Source: Halarsenatibacter silvermanii
GTDB lineage: Bacteria > Bacillota > Halanaerobiia > Halanaerobiales > Halarsenatibacteraceae
Direction of reading: 5' to 3'
Assembly (NCBI RefSeq): GCF_900103135.1
Contig: NZ_FNGO01000001.1
Span: forward strand, 1-64,000
Length of the DNA: 64,000 bases
The notes beneath the pieces were generated by a model. That model was not told the origin of the DNA. It saw only the letters and a list, made by a program, of their open reading frames with translations, and made no database searches. Shown one piece after another: positions 16,790 to 24,311 of the stretch. The position numbers were made by a program, and so were the translations under genes. Positions within the stretch are counted from its first letter, which is position 1. The number at the start of each line of letters is the position of its first letter.

Positions 16790-18184
16790 TTATTGCGCCT
16801 GCTGACCGGTTATTATCTCTTCTTCACCTGGGCGCATTTCATCGACTTTTTCACTGCGCACACCGTATTTTTTACCGGTAATAAAGAGGAGAAAAGCCCA
16901 GCCCAGCATAAGAACAGCACCGGTGCTCAGCACATACCCCTGGGCTGCAAGTATCGGTGTGAAAGCAACTATGCCCAGTTCGATTATGGAGATAAACACA
17001 TAGGCCATTCCGTAATCCTCCAGGGTACCGCTGGAAAATTCCGGGTCGACAACTCTCAGCAGAGTGACTCCCATGGCAACTACACCTGTAGTCCAGCCAA
17101 AACAAAATATGGAACGTTCAAACCAGAAATTCTGAAACAGCTTTCTGCCGGCAAAAGTCAAAAATAGTATATTGTACAGGATACCTATTACGATCATTAT
17201 GATAAGCGGAGTTACATACTGCATGACTATCGATATATCTATCGAAGCCACACCGAAGGCCACCAGATAATCGGTCGAAGAGCTTCCTATTCTTTTGATA
17301 ACTCTTCTATCTACATAGTCACCCAGCCCCACGAAATTGAGACTGAAATGCAGTATAACGCCGGCCAGCATGGAAAGAGCCATCATGGGTAAATCCACTT
17401 CAAAGGGCAGTGCTGAAAAGGCATGAAAACCATAATAGCCCCCGGCAGTAGCTATCAGCACCAGCAGAACATGCCAGGTCAGAGGGTCTATTGACATGGG
17501 GTTTACGGTCTCATCTCCCATGGAATTGCGCTTATTTTCAGGCACAAGACCTGTACGCATACTGTCAGGCAGCTCCTCCATCGTTGATACAAATCTGGTA
17601 GCATTCATTCTGGTGGCGATATTTATAATCAAAAGACCGAAAAGAACTGCTGAGACAAGACCGATGGTAGCGAAGGTTTGTCCTATCGGCACCGCACCTT
17701 CCCAGTCAAGAAGTGTTTCCAGGCTGCCGCCTATAGCTGCGGCATATCCGTGCCCTCCTACAAATCCTGCTGGCTGCAGCAGAGGAAAAGCATCGGGGGT
17801 GGCCGGAAAAAACCTCCTGATCAGAAACCCACCAAGCAGCAGAGCTGTACCAAACCCTCCCACCTCTGCCGCCAGATTTAATGTAAAGGTGTCGCCGACC
17901 TTATCAACCATGCCGCCGAAGGATTTGATTTTTTCTCTCCCTATGAAGAGGGTAGCAAAAAGAACCACAACCAAAAGGTAGGGATATTCAGCCAGATAAT
18001 CGCTGAATGGCAGGACATCAAGAAATTGATGTCCCAAAAACAACCCTATAAATCCTGCTATAAGCGAGGAAGGCATATAAAGCTTTTGAATTATTTTGAC
18101 TTTGCCGCGCAGGTACTGTGCTACAAGAAGGAGCAGTGACATCAAAGCAAAATCCATCACCAGGTCATAAGGTCCAAAAGACAT
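16790..18184 (-). CDS. GltS-like sodium:solute symporter
   Basis: A 464-residue membrane protein of the ESS (glutamate:Na+ symporter) family, with two inverted halves of about five helices. Re-entrant-loop-like Gly-rich stretches appear near residue 138 (PAGFVGGHGYAAAIGGS) and near 340-365 (SIFCFGWTTGVVAMGVTL), the latter resembling the GltS G-T-G region. It is the last gene of the methyltransferase operon, 45 bases after MttB A, so the substrate may be the methylated amine or a related zwitterion rather than glutamate. That link is inference. Confidence 0.77.
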   Translation of the reverse strand: MSFGPYDLVMDFALMSLLLLVAQYLRGKVKIIQKLYMPSSLIAGFIGLFLGHQFLDVLPFSDYLAEYPYLLVVVLFATLFIGREKIKSFGGMVDKVGDTFTLNLAAEVGGFGTALLLGGFLIRRFFPATPDAFPLLQPAGFVGGHGYAAAIGGSLETLLDWEGAVPIGQTFATIGLVSAVLFGLLIINIATRMNATRFVSTMEELPDSMRTGLVPENKRNSMGDETVNPMSIDPLTWHVLLVLIATAGGYYGFHAFSALPFEVDLPMMALSMLAGVILHFSLNFVGLGDYVDRRVIKRIGSSSTDYLVAFGVASIDISIVMQYVTPLIIMIVIGILYNILFLTFAGRKLFQNFWFERSIFCFGWTTGVVAMGVTLLRVVDPEFSSGTLEDYGMAYVFISIIELGIVAFTPILAAQGYVLSTGAVLMLGWAFLLFITGKKYGVRSEKVDEMRPGEEEIITGQQAQ

Positions 18185-18229
18185 TTTAGTTATAGTCCCC
18201 CCTTTTTTCGAAAATTCCCGACAGCAATT

Positions 18230-19630
18230 TTATTTGAAAACCTCCTCATCTACAAATGATTCCTGCTCCTGGTCCAGTATTTCGCGGGCGATGTTTTTAG
18301 CTCTTTCTCTGGCATCCGGCGAGCCCCTCTCCCCCCAGTCTTCCCAGTCGCTATTTTCGTGGAGGGCATCGTCGAAGAATTCCGTACGCATAAACTCAAG
18401 AGTGCTATCACAGGTCAGGAAATTCCCTCCCGGGCCAACCTCTTTTATCTCATCAAAGGCCATTCTTTCTTCGCTGAACTCCAGACCTCTCAGCACCCTG
18501 TCGGCGATGCCCAAAATTTGATCATCGATTACATACTGTTCATAGGCAACACACATACCCGAATCCAGAAGACCGGCTGCATCGTGGATATAATTGGCAC
18601 CGGCCAGAGCTGAAAGCATCACAGTGGACATTTTTTCATATCCGGCCTGGATATCAGGGATTTTGGCATCCGACACTCCAGCGGTATTGTATATGGGCAG
18701 ATCATAATACTGGGCCAGATCAGCACAGGCTGCGTTCATCATCCCCATCTCTATCGAGCCGAATCTGAAATCCGAGGTCTTCATATCCATAGTCGTCGGC
18801 ACCACCGAATAAAGCGTTTTGGCGCCTTTTCTGATGACCTGACTGAATGCAACTGTAAAAAGCGCTTCAGCATTGGTCTGCACTATCGTGCCCGGCAGGG
18901 TTATGGGACTGGTCGCTCCGGCTATCGGTGCCGGCGGCCCCAGAACAGGCACTCCCTTCTCTACCGCATAGCGGAAATATTCAGTATAGTCCTTCTCCAT
19001 CGAGAGCGGACTCATTATATTGGCTATAAAAGAGATAATTGGTTTCTCTCTCAGTTCCTCTTCTGAACCGGCGATCTTAATTGCGGCATCGATTACCTTC
19101 TCGATTCCCTCCCGGGTATAAACTCCCCCCATCACATGTTTGGTGGTGTTTTTAAGAGCATTGAAAAATCGGGCCTCATCGGCTCCCTCTTTTCCCGCAT
19201 CATTGGGGAATACCGGAACGATAAAGAAATCGATGTTGTCAAGATTCTGCACCAGCCAGGCGGTATTGGCCACATCTCCAGTTACCGCTTCCCGTTTTTC
19301 GCCAGTATCGATATCTATGACATTGACCGCTGTGCCGCCCGTTCCAATATGGACTTTGGTCCCGCCTAGTTCAATATTGTGCTCTTCCCGGCGTCCATAG
19401 AGCGTAACCTGAGAAGGGGCAGTCTCGATGGAATTTTCCACCATCTCCGCCGGCAGTCTGACCAATTTTTCTTCATAATCCACATCGGCTCCTTCCTTTT
19501 CAAATAAACCTAAAGCCTTTTCGTTCTCAACTTTGACTCCGACCTCTGCCAGTACTCTCAGTGATTTTTCATGTACCTTCTCTATCTGCTCGTCCGAAAG
19601 AAAACTGAGCTGTCCGCCTTTGTGAGCCAT
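18230..19630 (-). CDS. MttB-family methyltransferase A (non-pyrrolysine)
   Basis: A 466-residue TIM-barrel of the trimethylamine methyltransferase (MttB) superfamily. Signature blocks are GGTAVNVIDIDTG near residue 98, the Gly/Pro-rich GPPAPIAGATSPITLPG near 235 and SDAKIPDIQAGYEK near 323. No in-frame UAG is present, so it belongs with the pyrrolysine-free members such as glycine betaine methyltransferase MtgB. These transfer a methyl group from a quaternary amine to a corrinoid protein. The start has GGAGG. Its operon holds a paralogue and a transporter but no corrinoid protein. Confidence 0.85.
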   Translation of the reverse strand: MAHKGGQLSFLSDEQIEKVHEKSLRVLAEVGVKVENEKALGLFEKEGADVDYEEKLVRLPAEMVENSIETAPSQVTLYGRREEHNIELGGTKVHIGTGGTAVNVIDIDTGEKREAVTGDVANTAWLVQNLDNIDFFIVPVFPNDAGKEGADEARFFNALKNTTKHVMGGVYTREGIEKVIDAAIKIAGSEEELREKPIISFIANIMSPLSMEKDYTEYFRYAVEKGVPVLGPPAPIAGATSPITLPGTIVQTNAEALFTVAFSQVIRKGAKTLYSVVPTTMDMKTSDFRFGSIEMGMMNAACADLAQYYDLPIYNTAGVSDAKIPDIQAGYEKMSTVMLSALAGANYIHDAAGLLDSGMCVAYEQYVIDDQILGIADRVLRGLEFSEERMAFDEIKEVGPGGNFLTCDSTLEFMRTEFFDDALHENSDWEDWGERGSPDARERAKNIAREILDQEQESFVDEEVFK

Positions 19631-19632
19631 AA

Positions 19633-19890
19633 TTACCCTCCTCTATCTTTTCTTTTGGTCCGAATTTCATCCCGAACGCGGTTAAATCTGAGAGTCAGTT
19701 CTTCCAGCTTTCCTCTTTCAGCACCATATCTCTCCGCCTTCTTGATGAGCTTTTTGGCCTTTTTAAGATCTTCTCGATCAAGTCTGGTGTGAGCTCTATT
19801 CACAAGGACCTGGCCATCAGCTCTACGACGCAGCTTTACATACAGAATAAATCCTGCAATAATCAGGACTAAAGCGCCGGCCCACTCCAT
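19633..19890 (-). CDS. small one-helix membrane protein
   Basis: An 85-residue protein with one N-terminal transmembrane helix (about residues 3-19) followed by a strongly basic, predicted coiled or helical tail rich in Lys, Arg and Glu. It sits between the two MttB genes with gaps of 2 and 14 bases, so it is co-transcribed and probably co-translated with them. I do not recognise the family. It might anchor the methyltransferases or the transporter at the membrane, but nothing in the sequence proves that. Confidence 0.7.
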   Translation of the reverse strand: MEWAGALVLIIAGFILYVKLRRRADGQVLVNRAHTRLDREDLKKAKKLIKKAERYGAERGKLEELTLRFNRVRDEIRTKRKDRGG

Positions 19891-19904
19891 ACCACCACCT
19901 CCAA

Positions 19905-21347
19905 TTATTGCCTGATAATCTTATCGTTAAGAGCTGCCAGTTCTTTCATCTCCTTATCGCTCATGGCCGGCTTATGCGATGAAAGTACATCTCTGGCCAT
20001 CTCATTGGCCCGCTCACAGGTCTTTTTACTGCCGGCTTCTTCCCATTTTTCCCGCGGACTGCGGTCACTCACCTCCGGCTGAAAGAACTCGGTCTTCATA
20101 TAACGGTAGGTATGCTCATCGGTGAGAAATTCTCCGCCCGGACCTATCCTCTCTATGGTATCAAAAGCCAGAGTATCTTCGTTAACCTCAATACCCCTGA
20201 TAGCTCTTTTGGCCATACCTATGATCTCATTGTCGACGACATATTTCTCGTAGGAAACAGTCTGGCACATCTCCAAAAGCCCGGCAGCGTCGTGAATGAA
20301 ATTGGCTCCGGCCATACCGGTTATCAGATTGGTCATAGCCGATTCGTAACCCGCCTGTATATCCGGCACCTTGGCATCGCTCATGCCGGCGGTGGAATAA
20401 AGAGGCAGCTTTAGCCTCTGGGCCAGCTGGGCCAGCCCGGCGTGCATGAGTCCCATCTCTATCTCGCCTGTAATATAAAGAGCCTGCTTCATATCCAGAG
20501 CCGAGGCCGTTGAGGCAAAAAGCACCGGTGTGCCGGGATTAATCTGCTGGGCCAGGACTACACCGGCCAATGATTCAGCTGCCATCAGGGCAATATTTCC
20601 GGCTATAGTCATCGGCCCTGTAGCACCCGAGAGAGGCTCGGCCGGAATGGCCAGAGGCAGTCCTTCTCCGGCTATCTTGATGAGAAAATCGGTATAGGTT
20701 TCATCCATGACCAGAGGGGACATCACACAGGTAATAAAAGAGATAAAAGGCTTTTTTTGCAGTTTATCGCGGCCGCCGGCCATCTCGCTCGCCAGCTCTA
20801 TTACTTCATCTATACCCTCGGTGGAATAGATCCCCCCCATAATATGTTTTTTCGTGTTCTTAAGCGAGTGATAAAACCTGTTTATATCGACATTTTTATC
20901 CTCGCATTCATCGGGATAGACGGGAATTACCAGAAAATCTATATTATCCAGATAATCGACAAGCAGTGATATATTCGCCACATCATCTATGTTGATCTTG
21001 CGCTTCTCTCCACTTTCCAGATCCAGCACATTGAGCACCGTTCCTCCCGTGCCAAAATACACCCTGTTTTCACCGACCTGAAGATGATGTCTTTCCTCTC
21101 TCCCCCAGAGAGTGACATTGCTGGGAGTGGATTCCAGCGCTTCATCTATCATACCGGCAGGAAGCCGCACCCTTTTGGTTTCATCGTCCACTTCAGCACC
21201 GCTGTCGGCAAAAATTTGACGCGCTTTTTTGCTGTTAATCTCCATACCGATCTCTGTTAAAAGTCTGTAGACAGCATCCACGATCTGATCCAGATCCTTT
21301 TCCCCCAGAGGCTTATAATCCTTTCCCCTTAATTCATTTATCTCCAT
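19905..21347 (-). CDS. MttB-family methyltransferase B (non-pyrrolysine)
   Basis: A 480-residue paralogue of MttB A, with the same blocks (FGTGGTVLNVLDLESGEKR near residue 95, PAEPLSGATGPMTIAGN near 235, MSDAKVPDIQAGYE near 325) and no in-frame UAG. The two proteins diverge enough to suggest different methylated substrates or a heteromer. It is the first gene of the four-gene operon. Only a weak Shine-Dalgarno (GGATGG) precedes its ATG. In a halophile, glycine betaine, proline betaine or carnitine are plausible substrates, but the specificity cannot be read from sequence. Confidence 0.85.
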   Translation of the reverse strand: MEINELRGKDYKPLGEKDLDQIVDAVYRLLTEIGMEINSKKARQIFADSGAEVDDETKRVRLPAGMIDEALESTPSNVTLWGREERHHLQVGENRVYFGTGGTVLNVLDLESGEKRKINIDDVANISLLVDYLDNIDFLVIPVYPDECEDKNVDINRFYHSLKNTKKHIMGGIYSTEGIDEVIELASEMAGGRDKLQKKPFISFITCVMSPLVMDETYTDFLIKIAGEGLPLAIPAEPLSGATGPMTIAGNIALMAAESLAGVVLAQQINPGTPVLFASTASALDMKQALYITGEIEMGLMHAGLAQLAQRLKLPLYSTAGMSDAKVPDIQAGYESAMTNLITGMAGANFIHDAAGLLEMCQTVSYEKYVVDNEIIGMAKRAIRGIEVNEDTLAFDTIERIGPGGEFLTDEHTYRYMKTEFFQPEVSDRSPREKWEEAGSKKTCERANEMARDVLSSHKPAMSDKEMKELAALNDKIIRQ

Positions 21348-21567
21348 GCCATCCAGAACTTTTTCATGAGTAATATTCTCATCCCCCTCGGCAAAATTTT
21401 ATTTTTTGCAGCAAAAACAGCCCATCATCCGTCAGCCGGGTTCCCGATCTCGAACCTATATACAACTTTATCACAGTTTTTGCAGATACTTAATATAGAA
21501 AACAGTTAAAAATTTTTAATTTTTAATTATAATATCCCTCCGCCCCCTTTATTATTCCAAAAAAATT

Positions 21568-21600
21568 AAAAACCCCCGGTGAAAAATCCACCAGAGGCTT
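21568..21600 (-). terminator. intrinsic terminator, distal copy
   Basis: On the minus strand AAGCCTCTGGTG pairs with CACCGGGGGTTT around a short T-rich loop and is followed by T-rich sequence. It is a near copy of the terminator at 22031-22064, and even the following bases (GGAATAAT on the minus strand) match. The full-length repeat at 21647 lies between the two. Confidence 0.65.
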
Positions 21601-21646
21601 ATAATAAGGTTCCGATTATGCTTTACCCTTTTAGCCAAACAATTCA

Positions 21647-21969
21647 GGTTCTTCCTGTTATCAGTTGATAGATATCGTATAAGATCACGATCATGATAAT
21701 AATGGCTGGAAGCTATAAAGCGAAGTGATACTGGAAATTTTTCAAAGTTCGGGTCAGTTCCCTGGCCAAAAAATAGTGTCCCGGCTCAGGATGGGCCGGG
21801 CTGAGCGCGAGCTCAGGGACGAGCTCTCGCGAAGGAAGCACAATTTTTTGGCCGAAAACTAAACTGAAGCCGGGGAAAAATTTCATCGTGAACAGAGCTT
21901 TATATCTTCCAGTGCAACTAAATAAGTCTTTTTGACACAACTATTTACCAGCTTAAGACAGGAATAATC
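21647..21969 (+). mobile_element. MITE-like repeat, copy 3 (full length)
   Basis: A 323-bp copy, orientation as copy 1, with diverged ends: GGTTCTTCCTGTTATCAG on the left and GACAGGAATAATC on the right. The core inverted repeat and hairpins are conserved. The flanking eight bases agree at only five positions, so any target duplication has decayed. It lies between the two copies of the glmS terminator. Confidence 0.78.
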
Positions 21970-22030
21970 AAAATTGTCAGTTAAAATTGACATAACTGTA
22001 CCTGATGGGATAAATTATTCCGGAAAATAT

Positions 22031-22064
22031 AAAAGCCCCCGGTGAAAAAATCCAGCAGAGGCTT
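22031..22064 (-). terminator. glmS intrinsic terminator
   Basis: On the minus strand, 93 bases after the glmS stop, a GC-rich stem (AAGCCTCTGCTG with CACCGGGGGCTT, including wobble pairs) with a T-rich loop is followed by TTTATATTTT. This is a good Rho-independent terminator. Its first arm is partly duplicated just upstream (22065-22078). Confidence 0.75.
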
Positions 22065-22156
22065 TCCACCAGAGGCTTATAAAACGATTACGACAGGTAA
22101 TATATTTTTTGTATTCAGCAGGAAAACAATTGAATCATCAAACCAGCTGACTCAAC

Positions 22157-23983
22157 TCATTCAACCGTCACACTTTTAGCCAGATTGCGCGGTTTATCGA
22201 TAGAGCAATCCAGCTCTTTAGCGGCATAATAGGCGGTAAGCTGCAGAGGAATAACCGCTATAACCCCGGCCCAGAGCTCGTTGCTCACCGGAAGCTTTAT
22301 CAGCTCATAAAATTCATCTTCCGCTCTTTCCTCCATAAGCTGGCTTGAAGCCACGGCAATAACTCTGCCCCCGCGGGCTTTAACCTCTTCTACATTGCTC
22401 AAAGTCTTGCGGGCCAGCTTCCCGCGGGTCATGAGGGCAAAAACGGGCACTCCTTCCTCCACCAGGGCAAGAGTGCCATGTTTTAACTCACCGGCCGGAT
22501 AGGATTCAGCGTGAATGTAGGATATCTCCTTGAGCTTGAGCGCTCCCTCTAAAGCCAGGCTGTAATCCAGATTGCGCCCGATGAAAAAGATGCTGTCATA
22601 ATCTACTATCGTCTCAGCCAGCTTTTGACACTGCGGTTCGGTGCGGTGCAGGGTCGATTCTATCCTATCGGGCAGCTTCAGGATTTCCCGGCGGTAATCG
22701 GAAAGCTCGGATTGAGAAAGCGTCCCCCGCAGCTCTGCCAGCTTCAATCCCAGCAGATAAAATCCCAGCAGCATGGCCAGATAGGCCTTGGTGGAGGCCA
22801 CCGCAATCTCCGGCCCGGCCATGATATCGACCACAGCATCGGACTGGCGGGCTATACTGCTGCTGGCGGTGTTGGTCAGGGCCAAAATTTTGGCTCCCTT
22901 TTTTTGAGCTACCTCCAGAGCCGCCAGCGTATCAGCGGTCTCACCGGATTGGCTTACCACAATCACCAGCGTATCTTCATCTATGAAATTCTGCTTGTAT
23001 CTGAGTTCTGAAGCTATCTCCACATCGACCGGCAGCCGGGCCAGCTCCTCTATGATATGCCTGCCCACCTGCCCGGAATAATAGGCGGTACCGCAGGCAG
23101 TTATCATGACTTTTTCAAAATCTTCCTGCCAGATCTCCTCCAGCTCCGGCATTTTCACCTCTTCCTGTTTTAGACGGTCACTCAAAAAGCGGCGGGCCAC
23201 CGTGGGCTGCTCGTGAATCTCCTTGAGCATAAAATGCTCATAACCCTGTTTTTCCACCATCTCGGCATCCCAGTCCGCATGGAAATATCTTTCCTCCACT
23301 GCCTGACCGTTACCGGGATAGATATCTATCTCATCCTCATCTATCACGGCCATATCGCCATCTTCCAGCACATAAAAATCTTTGGTATACTCCAGCAAAG
23401 CCGGTATATCGGAGGCTAAAAAATTGGCATCTTCTCCTTCCCCAATGACCAGGGGGCTGGCCTGGCGCAGAACATAAATACCGCCGGAATCCTCGCGATC
23501 CACCACAGCCAGGGCATAGGAGCCTTCTATCTTTTCCCGCATAGAACGCATAGCCTGCAGCACATCGCTTTCATGCTCCTCTTCCAGCAGATGAGCTAAA
23601 ACTTCCGTATCCGTCTCCGAGTCGAATTTATGTCCTCTCTCGAGCAGATCCTGCTTGAGCTTTTGATAATTTTCGATAATGCCGTTATGCACCAGAGCAA
23701 AACGGTCCTCACAGCCCTGATGGGGATGAGCATTGCAATCAGCCGGCACCCCGTGGGTTGCCCAGCGGGTATGGCCGATACCTATTTCCCCGGCGGTATT
23801 GTCAGTCTCCATGCAGTCCTCCAGCTCATCCAGACTGCCCTTGCATTTGATGACATTGACACATTCATCCCCTAAAGTCGCTATCCCGGCTGAATCATAG
23901 CCGCGGTATTCCAGCCGCTTGAGTCCAGCCAGCAGAAACTCATCTGCCTGCTCCTTCCCGGCATAGCCTACAATTCCACACAT
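22157..23983 (-). CDS. glmS: glutamine-fructose-6-phosphate aminotransferase
   Basis: A 608-residue enzyme that makes glucosamine-6-phosphate from fructose-6-phosphate and glutamine, the first step to UDP-GlcNAc and peptidoglycan. The N-terminal Cys2 (MCGIVGYAG) is the amidotransferase nucleophile, followed by HTRWATHG. Two SIS domains follow, with TACGTAYYSG, SQSGETADT and the C-terminal KPRNLAKSVTVE. Length is normal. It is preceded by a glmS ribozyme in its leader, so expression is expected to fall when GlcN6P accumulates. AACTGGAGG precedes its ATG. Confidence 0.97.
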   Translation of the reverse strand: MCGIVGYAGKEQADEFLLAGLKRLEYRGYDSAGIATLGDECVNVIKCKGSLDELEDCMETDNTAGEIGIGHTRWATHGVPADCNAHPHQGCEDRFALVHNGIIENYQKLKQDLLERGHKFDSETDTEVLAHLLEEEHESDVLQAMRSMREKIEGSYALAVVDREDSGGIYVLRQASPLVIGEGEDANFLASDIPALLEYTKDFYVLEDGDMAVIDEDEIDIYPGNGQAVEERYFHADWDAEMVEKQGYEHFMLKEIHEQPTVARRFLSDRLKQEEVKMPELEEIWQEDFEKVMITACGTAYYSGQVGRHIIEELARLPVDVEIASELRYKQNFIDEDTLVIVVSQSGETADTLAALEVAQKKGAKILALTNTASSSIARQSDAVVDIMAGPEIAVASTKAYLAMLLGFYLLGLKLAELRGTLSQSELSDYRREILKLPDRIESTLHRTEPQCQKLAETIVDYDSIFFIGRNLDYSLALEGALKLKEISYIHAESYPAGELKHGTLALVEEGVPVFALMTRGKLARKTLSNVEEVKARGGRVIAVASSQLMEERAEDEFYELIKLPVSNELWAGVIAVIPLQLTAYYAAKELDCSIDKPRNLAKSVTVE

Positions 23984-24130
23984 ATTAGATTTTACCTCCA
24001 GTTTATATATGAATTCAGTTATTTTTTAATTGAATCAATCTCATCTGCGCTCAATTATTTATCCCGGATCGATCTTGATAATAGATCAGTTTTGACAAAC
24101 CTGTGCATTTACATTATGCATAACATACAT

Positions 24131-24280
24131 AACCCTGCCCTCTCCTCTGTGCCCGCAGTTACCTGCAGGTTTTTAGGATAAAAGCTGAGGACCGGGTCGG
24201 CCCGGGAGCATCCGCCGACAATTTCGATGAACTCCCTCCTCGTCCTCCTGGCCGTAAAAACCAGGAGCGGGCGCTGTAAT
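24131..24280 (-). promoter_or_regulatory. glmS ribozyme (GlcN6P-dependent self-cleaving riboswitch)
   Basis: The minus-strand leader of glmS contains the conserved ribozyme core in order: AGCGCC at the cleavage site, a short stem-loop (CTCCTGG...CCAGGAG), GACGAGGAGGGAGTT, ATCGAAATT, TCGGCGGATGCTCCCGG, and the 3' element GCACAGAGGAGAGGGC. Cleavage is expected between A at 24275 and G at 24274. In Firmicutes the ribozyme uses glucosamine-6-phosphate as cofactor and its cleavage leads to mRNA decay. All core segments are recognisable, so it should be active. Confidence 0.93.
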
Positions 24281-24311
24281 TGAAAATCGACCGACTTTTT
24301 ATCACCTCCAG

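Noticed and set aside
18230-21347. Pyrrolysine (UAG) readthrough in the MttB-family genes
   Set aside because: Both genes are open over the full family length without an in-frame UAG, and no pyl genes or tRNA-Pyl are visible.
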